Part shown: in pieces, positions 36,750 to 45,079 of the stretch | How positions within the stretch are numbered: position 1 is the first letter of the stretch | Layout: each line of letters opens with the position of its first letter | Assembly: GCA_001804705.1 (NCBI GenBank) | Contig: MHAY01000006.1 | Location: 1 to 64,000, forward strand | From: Ignavibacteria bacterium RIFOXYC2_FULL_35_21 | GTDB taxonomy: Bacteria; Bacteroidota; Ignavibacteria; Kapaibacteriales; UBA2268 | Direction of reading: 5' to 3' | DNA: 64,000 nucleotides | Made by a program: the position numbers and the translations under genes | The notes under the pieces: generated by a model | Database searches by the model: none | What the model saw: only the letters and a program-made list of their open reading frames with translations | Told to the model about the DNA's origin: nothing

Positions 36750-36826
36750 CCGTTATGTGTCATTTCAAAACGACTTTAAAAAAGGACTGCAAATTTACGA
36801 AAACTTTTGTTTCTTTTCAATAAATT

Positions 36827-37600
36827 TCAATAATTAAACAGTCCGAGGAATAGTCCGAATTGCGCATACAAGCCGCTTGCATTTACGTTTTTAGGAACAT
36901 TTTCGAGTGCTGCATTTTGATTAAATTTCCAATCACCCATCAACGAATATGAATAACCTGCACTTCCTCTTAAAGCAATAAAAGGTGTTACAGCGAACTC
37001 TACATTAAGATGAGGTTGGATGAGCCAATATCGGGCTTCAGCCCTGCTCATGAAGTTATTGGAATCTACATCTTCGCCAAAATTAGTCCAGTTTATTTCT
37101 TTTGTCGTTCTGTAATATTCGATTGCCATAGTACCCCAACCAAGGTTGACTCCGGCTAATATTGCAAGCCGACGGGTAGGAACATAAGCATAATCAAATG
37201 AAATTCCGTTGAAGCTGACCGTATAGTCAATACTTCTCGTAGTATCTGCATTTACAGCTTTGATTGTTTTTGAACCACCGGCACCAAAGAAGCCAAGTCT
37301 CATATTTGGAATTATTCCGATAGCAGTGAACCCTTCCGCACCGGGCATAAAAATAGAGCCATTCAGTCTTTCACTCCTCATTTCCTTGAAGCCATCAACA
37401 ATACGTTGATTCATCTCATCGAAATTTGCAAAGAAAAATGTTCCTGTGAAACCACCCGCAATTGCGAAATATGGAATTTTCTCCTCCTTAATCGGTGAGC
37501 TTTCAAATGACAAATCAAGACTATCGAGCATATCGTCCTGCGACCATGCAATTATAGAACTGAACATAATTAATGCTAAAGCAAAAATTTTAATTCTCAT
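36827..37600 (-). CDS. Secreted, probably outer-membrane beta-barrel protein of unknown function
   Basis: 257-residue protein with a signal peptide ending near residue 20 (IIAWSQ). An acidic linker (residues 21-45) precedes alternating hydrophobic strands such as FAIAGGFTGTFFF, MRLGFFGAGG, AILAGVNLGW and LRGSAGYSYSLMG, and it ends in FGLFLGLFNY with a C-terminal aromatic, as for outer-membrane barrels. I do not recognise the family. It stands alone. Confidence 0.65.
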   Translation of the reverse strand: MRIKIFALALIMFSSIIAWSQDDMLDSLDLSFESSPIKEEKIPYFAIAGGFTGTFFFANFDEMNQRIVDGFKEMRSERLNGSIFMPGAEGFTAIGIIPNMRLGFFGAGGSKTIKAVNADTTRSIDYTVSFNGISFDYAYVPTRRLAILAGVNLGWGTMAIEYYRTTKEINWTNFGEDVDSNNFMSRAEARYWLIQPHLNVEFAVTPFIALRGSAGYSYSLMGDWKFNQNAALENVPKNVNASGLYAQFGLFLGLFNY

Positions 37601-37755
37601 AAGTTTCCCCGTTATTATTTATTTGATTATTTTCAAAATTAATCAATCTAAGTTATAAGAACACACTTTTATTAGATGTGCCGTTTCATTGAGAAAACGA
37701 AACGAATATGATTAAGATTTATTCTTTGGAGAATTATATTATTCCTTAAATTTAT

Positions 37756-37892
37756 AAACCTTATTTTTAAACCTATAACCTTAGTAAAAAAGTCAACAGA
37801 TGCGTCAAACCTTATTACCTTATTAAAGTGTTAATAAGGTTTGTTGGTTAGGCTTGGATTGTTACTAAGGTTCAGGGGATGCTATAAGGTTT
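37756..37892 (+). promoter_or_regulatory. Structured leader with three nested stems before thrS
   Basis: Three perfect inverted pairs are nested: AAACCTTAT (37756-37764) with ATAAGGTTT (37884-37892), AACCTTAGTAA (37777-37787) with TTACTAAGGTT (37862-37872), and CAAACCTTATTA (37806-37817) with TAATAAGGTTTG (37832-37843). TTTTT follows the outer stem on the plus strand. It lies about 100 bp before thrS. It could be a leader RNA, a terminator-like element or a repeat; the sequence does not decide. Confidence 0.5.
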
Positions 37893-37990
37893 TTCATTTG
37901 TGCAAATAGATTTTGTAAGTAATAATCTTTTATTTATTACGTTACTTCACTATTAATTATTCAGAAATTTATAACAAATTCAGAATCAAA

Positions 37991-39916
37991 ATGAACATTA
38001 CTTTTCCGGATGGAAGTGTCAGGGATTATCCCGCAGGAATAACAGGTATGGAAATTGCAAAATCCATTTCCGAAGGACTTGCCAGGGAAGCTCTGGGTAT
38101 ATTTGTAAATGAAAAAAAATATGATTTGTCGCGTGCAATAAACGAAGACGCATCAATACGCATAGTTACATTCAATGATGAAGAAGGCAAGGAAATTTTC
38201 TGGCATTCATCTGCACACCTGATGGCAGAGGCAATTCAAAGCATATACCCGGGTGTTAAGTTCGGCGTTGGTCCAGCAATCGAGAACGGCTTTTATTATG
38301 ATGTTGATTTGCCCGAAGGAGCGGTCATATCTCTCGATAATCTTCCTCAAATTGAAGAAAAAATGCGTGAGCTTGCTAAGAAAGAATCCGAATACAAAAG
38401 AATTGAAATATCGTGGGAAGATGCAGTAAAGCATTTCAAAAAAGTAGGCGATGAGTACAAACTTGAACTCCTGGATGGATTGAAGAATGATGAAATCACT
38501 TTTTATCAGCAGGGTAATTTTATAGATTTATGCCGCGGCACACACGTTCCCAATTCCCGAATGTTAAAGAATGTAAAGCTGATGTCAGTTGCCGGTGCAT
38601 ACTGGAAGGGTGATTCAAGCAGAAAAATGATGACAAGGGTGTATGGAATTACTTTTCCCAAGAAGTCAATGCTCGACGAACATCTTTTGATGCTCGAAGA
38701 AGCAAAGAAAAGAGACCACCGCAAACTCGGAAGAGAGCTTGAATTATTTATTATATCACCTGAAGTCGGTGTGGGACTTCCGGTCTGGCTTCCGAAAGGT
38801 ACGATAGTCCGCCGGATTCTTGAAAATTTTATAAGTGGCGAATTGAAAAAGCGTGGCTATAAAGAAGTCATTACTCCTCACATAGGAAATTTGAATTTAT
38901 ATAAAACATCGGGTCATTATCCCTATTATTCTGAATCTCAGTTCGCACCGATAAAAGTCGAGGATGAAGAATACATGCTGAAACCGATGAACTGTCCCCA
39001 TCATCATTCTATTTATGCATCCAGGCCAAGAAGCTATAAAGAACTACCATTAAGGCTGGCAGAGTTCGGCACTGTCTACAGATATGAGCAATCAGGCGAA
39101 TTGACAGGCATGATTCGTGTTCGCGGATTCACACAGGATGATGCTCATATATACTGCATGCCTGAGCAACTTAAAGATGAATTGAAGAATAACATTGACC
39201 TGACTCAGCTTGTATTCAGGACATTTGGAATGGAAGTAACAACAAGGCTTTCGTTCCGCGATGATACCGAAGGTAAATACGTGGGTGCTTTAGAGACATG
39301 GAAAACAGCAGAAAGAATCATCAAAGAAGTTGCCGATGAAATCGATTTGAATTATAAAATAGGAATAGGCGAAGCATCTTTCTACGGACCCAAAATTGAT
39401 TTCATAGTTAAGGATTCGATTGGACGTAAGTGGCAGTTGGGTACTGTACAGGTGGATTATGTAATGCCTGAAAGATTTAAGCTTGAATACACAGGTGAAG
39501 ATAACCAGAAGCATAGACCTGTTGTTATTCACAGGGCACCGTTTGGTTCGATGGAAAGATTCATGTCAATTTTAATCGAACATTTTTCCGGCAATTTCCC
39601 CTTCTGGATTTCTCCTGTTCAGGCAAGTATTCTACCCATAAGCGACAAACAGCATGATTATGCACAGGAAATTGAGCAAAAGTTAGACAAGCTCGGATTC
39701 AGGATTTCGATAGATTTACGAAGCGAGAAAGTGAACCGTAAAATCGCAGAATCAGAACAGCAGAAAATACCTTTTGCATTAATTATAGGACAGAAGGAAG
39801 CCGACAGCGGTACAGTTTCAATTCGTCAGCACGGCAAAGGCGATTTAGGCGCAATGGCAATTGATAAAGTAGTCAATCTGTTTAATGATTTGAATAAACC
39901 GGGAATGGTTGAATAA
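37991..39916 (+). CDS. thrS: Threonine--tRNA ligase
   Basis: 641-residue class II synthetase of full bacterial build. It has a TGS domain (residues 1-60), an editing domain with HSSAH (H72, H76) and CRGTH, the catalytic core with MNCPHHH (zinc Cys), and motif 2 within LAEFGTVYRYEQSGELTG. Motif 3 is HRAPFGSMERFMSILIEH, and a C-terminal anticodon domain follows. It stands behind a nested-stem leader. Its frequent neighbour infC is absent. Confidence 0.97.
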   Translation: MNITFPDGSVRDYPAGITGMEIAKSISEGLAREALGIFVNEKKYDLSRAINEDASIRIVTFNDEEGKEIFWHSSAHLMAEAIQSIYPGVKFGVGPAIENGFYYDVDLPEGAVISLDNLPQIEEKMRELAKKESEYKRIEISWEDAVKHFKKVGDEYKLELLDGLKNDEITFYQQGNFIDLCRGTHVPNSRMLKNVKLMSVAGAYWKGDSSRKMMTRVYGITFPKKSMLDEHLLMLEEAKKRDHRKLGRELELFIISPEVGVGLPVWLPKGTIVRRILENFISGELKKRGYKEVITPHIGNLNLYKTSGHYPYYSESQFAPIKVEDEEYMLKPMNCPHHHSIYASRPRSYKELPLRLAEFGTVYRYEQSGELTGMIRVRGFTQDDAHIYCMPEQLKDELKNNIDLTQLVFRTFGMEVTTRLSFRDDTEGKYVGALETWKTAERIIKEVADEIDLNYKIGIGEASFYGPKIDFIVKDSIGRKWQLGTVQVDYVMPERFKLEYTGEDNQKHRPVVIHRAPFGSMERFMSILIEHFSGNFPFWISPVQASILPISDKQHDYAQEIEQKLDKLGFRISIDLRSEKVNRKIAESEQQKIPFALIIGQKEADSGTVSIRQHGKGDLGAMAIDKVVNLFNDLNKPGMVE

Positions 39917-39971
39917 AAATAATATTTATTATATTCGTTGATATAACAAGTAATAATAATTTGGAAAGATA

Positions 39972-40181
39972 ATGAGAACATTTTCAGCAGTTATCGAAAA
40001 GTGCAATGACACCGGTTTTTTTGTGGGTTATATCCCGGGATTTCCTGGCGCTCATTCGCAAGGAGAAACTATTGATGAACTAAGGATAAATCTGAAAGAA
40101 GTTGTTGAGATGCTTCTCGAAGATGGAGAGCCACTGTTAGAAAGCGAGTTTATAGGAACTCAAAACTTAGTTCTGGATTAA
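39972..40181 (+). CDS. hicB: HicB family antitoxin (second locus)
   Basis: 69-residue short HicB-type protein: FSAVIEKCNDTGFFVGYIPG, then GETIDELRINLKEVVEMLLE. It lacks a C-terminal DNA-binding domain. It precedes the HicA-type gene by one base, and the pair follows thrS by 55 bp. It is only distantly similar to the HicB at 7561-7803, so the two loci look independent. Confidence 0.85.
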   Translation: MRTFSAVIEKCNDTGFFVGYIPGFPGAHSQGETIDELRINLKEVVEMLLEDGEPLLESEFIGTQNLVLD

Positions 40182-40182
40182 A

Positions 40183-40407
40183 ATGAGTAGATATCCCGTT
40201 TTAAAACCTCATGAATTAATTAAGGTTCTAAAATTCTTAGGATTCGAGGAAATCCGCCAAAAAGGTTCTCATAAACAATTCCGCAATTCAGACGGAAGAA
40301 CAACCACAGTACCAATACACAAAGGAAGAGACATATCACCAATTCTACTAAGACAAATAATGAAAGAAATAAATATTGAGCTTGAAGAATTACAGAAATA
40401 TATGTGA
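40183..40407 (+). CDS. hicA: HicA family mRNA interferase toxin (second locus)
   Basis: 74-residue HicA toxin with the typical core LIKVLKFLGFEEIRQKGSH, the catalytic His in GSHKQF, and TTVPIHKGRDISPILLRQI. It starts at ATG 40183, one base after the hicB stop. It is complete by length and motif. Confidence 0.88.
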   Translation: MSRYPVLKPHELIKVLKFLGFEEIRQKGSHKQFRNSDGRTTTVPIHKGRDISPILLRQIMKEINIELEELQKYM

Positions 40408-40555
40408 TATTAGTTGAATAGGTAACTAATTATTACTCAATAGTTGAATAATTCTAAATGTTTTAATTCGTAAAATTAAACCAAATAAAATTAAGATATT
40501 GCCGTTCTTCACTTCATAAAGTGCAAGAATATTATCAATTTCAATAGGTTTCACA

Positions 40556-41590
40556 ATGAAACATATAATCATTGCTTTATTGTTATTGCTTGTTATATCA
40601 TGTTCTGATAACCCGACTACAGTACATTTCAATAACGTAAACAGGACATATCTCCATGCTTATGATTTTGCCCGTAATTTTTTTATTATTGATACAAGTT
40701 ATAAATCTGTCATTGAAGAGTATTACAAATTGGGGTATATCCCACAAGCTGTCGCACCTTTGAGAATAAAAGAAATTGAAGTATGGGAATCAAATAATAA
40801 TTTTAATGATTCATCTGTTACATTTATTGGGATAGCTTTTGCCGACCTTGAAACAAAGAAATATCTTATGGGAGAACGGTATAACGAATCTTTATTACAT
40901 ATACCACCAACATCCGGTATTGTTGAAATGTCAAATTTCGTAAAATTAGACTCATCAAAATATACTATTGATTATAATTTGGGGATATTACATTTAAAGG
41001 AACTTAAATATGATAGATATTATGCTGTTTCATACAGGGTTGATGGAGCAACAAAAGTGAGTGATGATGATGAATACTATGGTACTATGTCGAACTTGGC
41101 AAATCCAAAAGATACATTAATACTCAAATTAATTTACAGACCAAATTTACTCCCTGCTTATAGAACACTTTGGCAGAGACAATTAAAGAATTATTATTCA
41201 TTTGATACCAAGGATATTGATGTAAATAAAACTGATGTAAAAATGTATTATATAAAGCATATTAACGATACAACTGATGTGTTGGACAGCCTGCCTGACA
41301 AGCTCGTAACTATTCTTGGTGTTGACAGGTTAAATAATTCAACCGGCAATCCTGTACCCGACGGTAAATTTGATTGGTATCATCCCAACTTTTACAAAGA
41401 AGAAGGAATTATAATATTCCCTTCACTTCAACCGTTTAATGAAGGATTAAAATCATATTTTCAGAAAATCAACCGAAATGATTTGATTGAAAAATATATT
41501 TTTCCTGAAGTATATTACAATACTTATGAAGAAGCCAGGTCTAATACTGCTAAAGATAGGTTTTTGATAGTCATTGAAACAGAAAAATAA
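40556..41590 (+). CDS. Lipoprotein resembling one repeat unit of SprA
   Basis: 344-residue lipoprotein (LLLLVISC, Cys16) whose body resembles a segment of SprA, the very large outer-membrane channel of the T9SS. The matching stretches are YTIDYNLGILHLKEL (SprA: YTVN.xLGYISL), TLILKLIYRPNL, LGVDRLNNSTGNPVPDGKFD, IIIFPSLQPFNEGL and YIFPEVYYNTYEEA. SprA is over 2000 residues, so this is a stand-alone fragment, either a paralogue with its own job or a relic. The match is from memory of family patterns and was not searched. Confidence 0.65.
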   Translation: MKHIIIALLLLLVISCSDNPTTVHFNNVNRTYLHAYDFARNFFIIDTSYKSVIEEYYKLGYIPQAVAPLRIKEIEVWESNNNFNDSSVTFIGIAFADLETKKYLMGERYNESLLHIPPTSGIVEMSNFVKLDSSKYTIDYNLGILHLKELKYDRYYAVSYRVDGATKVSDDDEYYGTMSNLANPKDTLILKLIYRPNLLPAYRTLWQRQLKNYYSFDTKDIDVNKTDVKMYYIKHINDTTDVLDSLPDKLVTILGVDRLNNSTGNPVPDGKFDWYHPNFYKEEGIIIFPSLQPFNEGLKSYFQKINRNDLIEKYIFPEVYYNTYEEARSNTAKDRFLIVIETEK

Positions 41591-41609
41591 AAAAATTATT
41601 AGATTTATT

Positions 41610-42203
41610 ATGAAAAGAAATTGTCAAATATTAGTAATAATACTATTCTTATTATTTCCTTTTGGAAAATTTTTATTCTGCTCAGATACAACAGAAGAAA
41701 TATTACCACTTAAAATTGGTAATGAATGGATTGAGAATATTTGCCGTTATAACAGCAATGCTGATGTTAATTGTCATAAAAGAATAACTAAGGTTATTGC
41801 TGATACTTTAATTAATTCAGAAAAATTTTATGTTCTCGAAGTAAGTGATTCAACCGGTAAAGTACAAGCCCGAAATTACTATGTAAATGAATCCGACGGC
41901 TTATATATATTTAATAATGATAGATTTGTTATGATATTAAAATATCCTGTTCAGGCAGGAGAAATATTCAAAGGAGCTACTGATAGTGTTAAAGTTGACA
42001 GTATTGATGTAACAGTTCAAATTTCCGGAAAAAATTACAATTGCATAAAATATAGTATTGAAAAAACTAATATAGTTTATTATAAGATGTTCATATATTG
42101 TTCACCAGGCATCGGGCGAGTTGTTTATGAAATTTATGATTTGAATGATGGGAAAAATAAACTTGCAGAAAAATGGGAATTATTGGATTTTAAAATAAAA
42201 TGA
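41610..42203 (+). CDS. Secreted protein of unknown function
   Basis: 197-residue protein with a signal peptide (residues 1-24, ending near FLFCS). The rest is polar and beta-rich: IGNEWIENICRYNS, a pattern ITKVIADTLINSEKFYVLEV, then YVNESDGLYIFN. Such IGNEW-type secreted proteins are common in Bacteroidota but have no known role. Two Cys at about residues 45 and 54 may pair. ATG 41610 is preferred over an earlier start that overlaps the SprA-like gene. Confidence 0.65.
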   Translation: MKRNCQILVIILFLLFPFGKFLFCSDTTEEILPLKIGNEWIENICRYNSNADVNCHKRITKVIADTLINSEKFYVLEVSDSTGKVQARNYYVNESDGLYIFNNDRFVMILKYPVQAGEIFKGATDSVKVDSIDVTVQISGKNYNCIKYSIEKTNIVYYKMFIYCSPGIGRVVYEIYDLNDGKNKLAEKWELLDFKIK

Positions 42204-42218
42204 CAAAATATAATTCCG

Positions 42219-42425
42219 TTATACCTGATAATTCTCAAATTCATATTTGAATAATGTATCTAAGGGAAATCTTTTTGATGCATTGAGTATTTCAATCCCG
42301 ACTATTTCATCTTTATCGGTTACATCCAGATTTACACCTTCAGATATTTCAATTGCACCATCAGGCTTTAGGTTAGAAAGAAGGATATATGCAGCATCTA
42401 CCTCTTTATCGTATTGAACTTTCAT
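42219..42425 (-). CDS. DUF2283 family protein
   Basis: 68-residue protein of the DUF2283 type: VQYDKEVDAAYILLSNL, then LDVTDKDEIVGIEILNASKR. Members usually pair with DUF4258 proteins in a toxin-antitoxin-like arrangement. The upstream DUF4258 frame overlaps its first codons. The functional role is not proven. Confidence 0.82.
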   Translation of the reverse strand: MKVQYDKEVDAAYILLSNLKPDGAIEISEGVNLDVTDKDEIVGIEILNASKRFPLDTLFKYEFENYQV

Positions 42426-42663
42426 TTTTTTTCCCTTTATATGGAAAGATAGTAATAATAGTAATTTTTAACAATTCCTTTTTAAGTACTATTTTAATAG
42501 GATACTTATACTTTTTAATATACTCATCATCTATAATATTTATTATCGAACCCATAGAATAATTTGATAAATCATATTTGTTGATGATTGCTAATATATT
42601 CTCAACACTAATTTTATATAATTTAGCTCTTCGTTTAGCATGACGTGAAAAATAAATATCAAT
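42406..42663 (-). CDS. DUF4258-like protein without a standard start codon
   Basis: An open frame from 42684 to the TAA at 42406-42408 reads IDIYFSRHAKRRAKLYKIS, then VENILAIINKYDLSNYSMGS and IKIVLKKELLKITIITIF. This is the DUF4258 pattern (SRHAKRRAK). There is no ATG, GTG or TTG in frame before the domain; the best start by alignment is ATT at 42663. It overlaps the DUF2283 gene by 20 nt. It may use ATT, or it may have lost its start and be dying. Confidence 0.6.
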   Translation of the reverse strand: MDIYFSRHAKRRAKLYKISVENILAIINKYDLSNYSMGSIINIIDDEYIKKYKYPIKIVLKKELLKITIITIFPYKGKKNESSIR

Positions 42664-42706
42664 TTTAAATTTATATTTCTTTTTTTAACAAATTTACAAG
42701 TTCTTT

Positions 42707-43360
42707 CTACCTCATACTTATATTCGATAATTGAGAATACACTTCAGCATAGCATTTCAGTTGGTCTTTCAGGCTGAGACTGCTGATGTAATTCATTGCA
42801 TTGCTGTAAATTTTTTCGGTCTGTGTTTTCGACAGGCTCTTCAAATCTATCGGCTGTCCGTCAATTTCACGAATGAAGAATTGTTTTGTGTTGGCAATCT
42901 CCATCAATGCACGGAAAATATCTTCGTTGTAAAAACCGAATTTGTCCGTGATTAATGAGAACTGAATATCGGCTATGCACCAGTATTTCAGCTTGTCAAA
43001 TATTCGGTTGCTCCTGTTCTGGTCTTTGGATTCGTGGAGATAAACAGCAATCTGATTCAGAAGATACTCTCTTTCTTTTTTATTCAGCATTTCATACATC
43101 GCTTCGGGGGATGTCCATTCGTTCTTGTAAGAGTCGCTCAGCTTGTCAATCTGGATAATCGCATATGGCCTTAATTCTTCCGATGAAAAAATCGCCTTGA
43201 AAAGCGATTTATCGTACTTTTTGTACAGTTCATTCAATTGCTTTTTTTCTGCACTGTCCTTTTCATCGGCCGTCTTCGCAGTTTGCGAATACAGTATAAA
43301 CACAACAAGGAAAAAGCCTGCAACTGATAGCGGCAGATAATTCAATATATGTTTTTTCAT
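42707..43360 (-). CDS. Membrane-anchored protein of unknown function
   Basis: 217-residue protein with one N-terminal hydrophobic segment (residues 8-25) that may be an uncleaved signal anchor. The rest is helical and charged, with many Lys, Glu and Tyr. GAGAGG lies 6 nt before ATG 43360. I do not recognise the family. Confidence 0.6.
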   Translation of the reverse strand: MKKHILNYLPLSVAGFFLVVFILYSQTAKTADEKDSAEKKQLNELYKKYDKSLFKAIFSSEELRPYAIIQIDKLSDSYKNEWTSPEAMYEMLNKKEREYLLNQIAVYLHESKDQNRSNRIFDKLKYWCIADIQFSLITDKFGFYNEDIFRALMEIANTKQFFIREIDGQPIDLKSLSKTQTEKIYSNAMNYISSLSLKDQLKCYAEVYSQLSNISMR

Positions 43361-43410
43361 GACAACCTCTCAACTTTAAAATAGAAAGTTCATTTATGCT
43401 CAATAAAGCT

Positions 43411-43432
43411 CCCCTCCCACACACAGGAGGGG
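43411..43432. repeat. GC-rich hairpin
   Basis: CCCCTCC pairs with GGAGGGG around CACACACA. In this AT-rich gap it stands out. It is upstream of the 42707-43360 gene and not at a position expected for a terminator. Confidence 0.4.
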
Positions 43433-43533
43433 ATACTATGAGCATGGCAAAAAACGGCGGCTATTCACTCACAAGTATATATTAACCAATTTTCGTGCCA
43501 ATAGGGAAATAAATGAATTTATGAAAATATGAC

Positions 43534-43564
43534 TTTGTTAGAAAGCATTAATTCTATATTTTTG
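43534..43564 (+). promoter_or_regulatory. Promoter of the methyltransferase gene
   Basis: TTTG (43534-43537) and TATTTTTG (43557-43564) are 19 bp apart, the same element and nearly the same spacing as before rplS. Transcription would start near 43571, inside the operator-like repeats. Confidence 0.5.
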
Positions 43565-43590
43565 TTTCATATTGTTTCATAATGTTTCAA
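43562..43590 (+). promoter_or_regulatory. Three direct TGTTTCA repeats at 10-bp spacing
   Basis: TGTTTCA occurs at 43563, 43573 and 43583, exactly one helical turn apart, overlapping the -7 element and the expected start of transcription. Such an array just before ATG 43601 would suit a repressor; the methyltransferase's own N-terminal helix-turn-helix domain is a natural candidate. Confidence 0.5.
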
Positions 43591-43600
43591 TTTTTCAATA

Positions 43601-45079
43601 ATGGCATCATATAAGAAGGAAAAAGAAGTTTTAAAAATACTTAATATTTCAAGAACGACTTTATGGCGTTTGAAGAAAAAAGGATTACCACATATTAAAG
43701 TTGGTGATTCAGTTAGATATGTAATAGATGAAGTACGAGATTGGATCGCTTCAGAACCAACAACATCTTATCAGTCCTCGTTAGAATTGAGTAATCAAAT
43801 TGAAGAAATTCAAATTGAGAAAGAAAGAATACTTAATCATTATAATATAGATCTAGATTACCTTTTCGAAAGTAATTATTTCTATTTAAAAAAAATATTA
43901 AAAGATAATGAAATTATTAAGTTAAAATCAACTTTGAAAAGTTATAAAGATGATGGCCTTCCTAACCAAGAAATAGTCAGGATTTTTAGCAAAGAATATA
44001 TAAAATTTATACGAAGTAAATATAGAGAACAAACCCGTCTAAGTGAATTTGATGAGAAGTTAAATAATTTTCTTAATCAAAAAGATAGAACCATAAAAGT
44101 AATATGGGGTGATGCTTATAAAGTTTTAAGAAAACTTGAAAGTGAATCTATACAATTAATGGTTACATCACCACCATATTTTAACGCAAGGGCATACTCT
44201 CAATGGGATGATTTAAATATATATCTTAATGATATGAGAAATATAATTCGAGAAAGTTATAGAGTTCTTGATAATCACAGAGTATGGGTATTTAATGTTG
44301 GAGATATTTTCGATAATGACCAGATTACTACTAAATCCGTTTGGGGAAAAAGGCGAATACCTCTAGGAGCATATTTTATTAAAATATTTGAAGAAGAAGG
44401 ATTTGAATTTGTTGATGATATAATTTGGGATAAAGGAGAGGTGGAAAGTAAAAGACATATGAATAATGGAATTAATTATCCATTATACCAATATCCATTG
44501 AATTGTTACGAACATTTATTAATATTTCATAAGCATAGATTAGATAAAAGTAAAATTCCTTGTCCCGTTTGTGGTTCTTTGAAGGTAAATGGGAATACAC
44601 AATCTGAAATTGGTGTTCAAAGTTGGGAATGTAAAAATCGAAATTGTTTTATTAGAAGTCCCCATAATAGAGGTAAAAGATTTTCATTGAGAACAAACCT
44701 TATGCAATATAATCACGATAATGATAAAGATAATTTAATTGATTCAAAAACAATTAATATGTGGAGAAGAGATATAGTAAAATTTCCACCTGTTATAAAA
44801 ATAAATCAAAATGGTGAAAACATATTAGGTCATTCTGCACCATTTCCTGAAGATATTCCAAGTATGGCAATAAAATACTTTACTTATGTAGGTGAAAATG
44901 TTATGGATCCATTTGCAGGGAGTTTTACTGTACCAATAGTTGCTCAAAAATTAAACCGTGTTGGAATTGGAATTGAAATAAATAAGGATTTATTTAGAAA
45001 AGCAATATTGAAAAGAATCAACAATTCATTGAATGTTTTTGAATCAGGAGATACATTTGAAGAATTTGATGTTTCTTAA
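43601..45079 (+). CDS. DNA methyltransferase with N-terminal HTH and zinc ribbon
   Basis: 492-residue protein. Residues 1-50 are an excisionase/MerR-type helix-turn-helix (VLKILNISRTTLWRLKKKG, then VRDWIAS). The catalytic motif IV is TSPPY (189-193) and motif I is MDPFAGSFT (435-443); this order marks the beta class, and SPPY suggests N4-cytosine, though N6-adenine is possible. Between them, CPVC (321-324) and CKNRNC (344-349) form a zinc ribbon in the likely target-recognition region. It faces a zinc-ribbon nuclease gene with a 4-bp overlap of stops, pointing to a restriction-modification system. Confidence 0.85.
   Translation: MASYKKEKEVLKILNISRTTLWRLKKKGLPHIKVGDSVRYVIDEVRDWIASEPTTSYQSSLELSNQIEEIQIEKERILNHYNIDLDYLFESNYFYLKKILKDNEIIKLKSTLKSYKDDGLPNQEIVRIFSKEYIKFIRSKYREQTRLSEFDEKLNNFLNQKDRTIKVIWGDAYKVLRKLESESIQLMVTSPPYFNARAYSQWDDLNIYLNDMRNIIRESYRVLDNHRVWVFNVGDIFDNDQITTKSVWGKRRIPLGAYFIKIFEEEGFEFVDDIIWDKGEVESKRHMNNGINYPLYQYPLNCYEHLLIFHKHRLDKSKIPCPVCGSLKVNGNTQSEIGVQSWECKNRNCFIRSPHNRGKRFSLRTNLMQYNHDNDKDNLIDSKTINMWRRDIVKFPPVIKINQNGENILGHSAPFPEDIPSMAIKYFTYVGENVMDPFAGSFTVPIVAQKLNRVGIGIEINKDLFRKAILKRINNSLNVFESGDTFEEFDVS

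Noticed and set aside
37756-37892. T-box riboswitch for thrS
   Set aside because: No T-box sequence (TGGNACCGCG) or specifier loop can be found, and T-boxes are not typical in this group.
43601-43750. Prophage excisionase gene
   Set aside because: The helix-turn-helix is only the first 50 residues of a methyltransferase; no integrase or phage gene is near.
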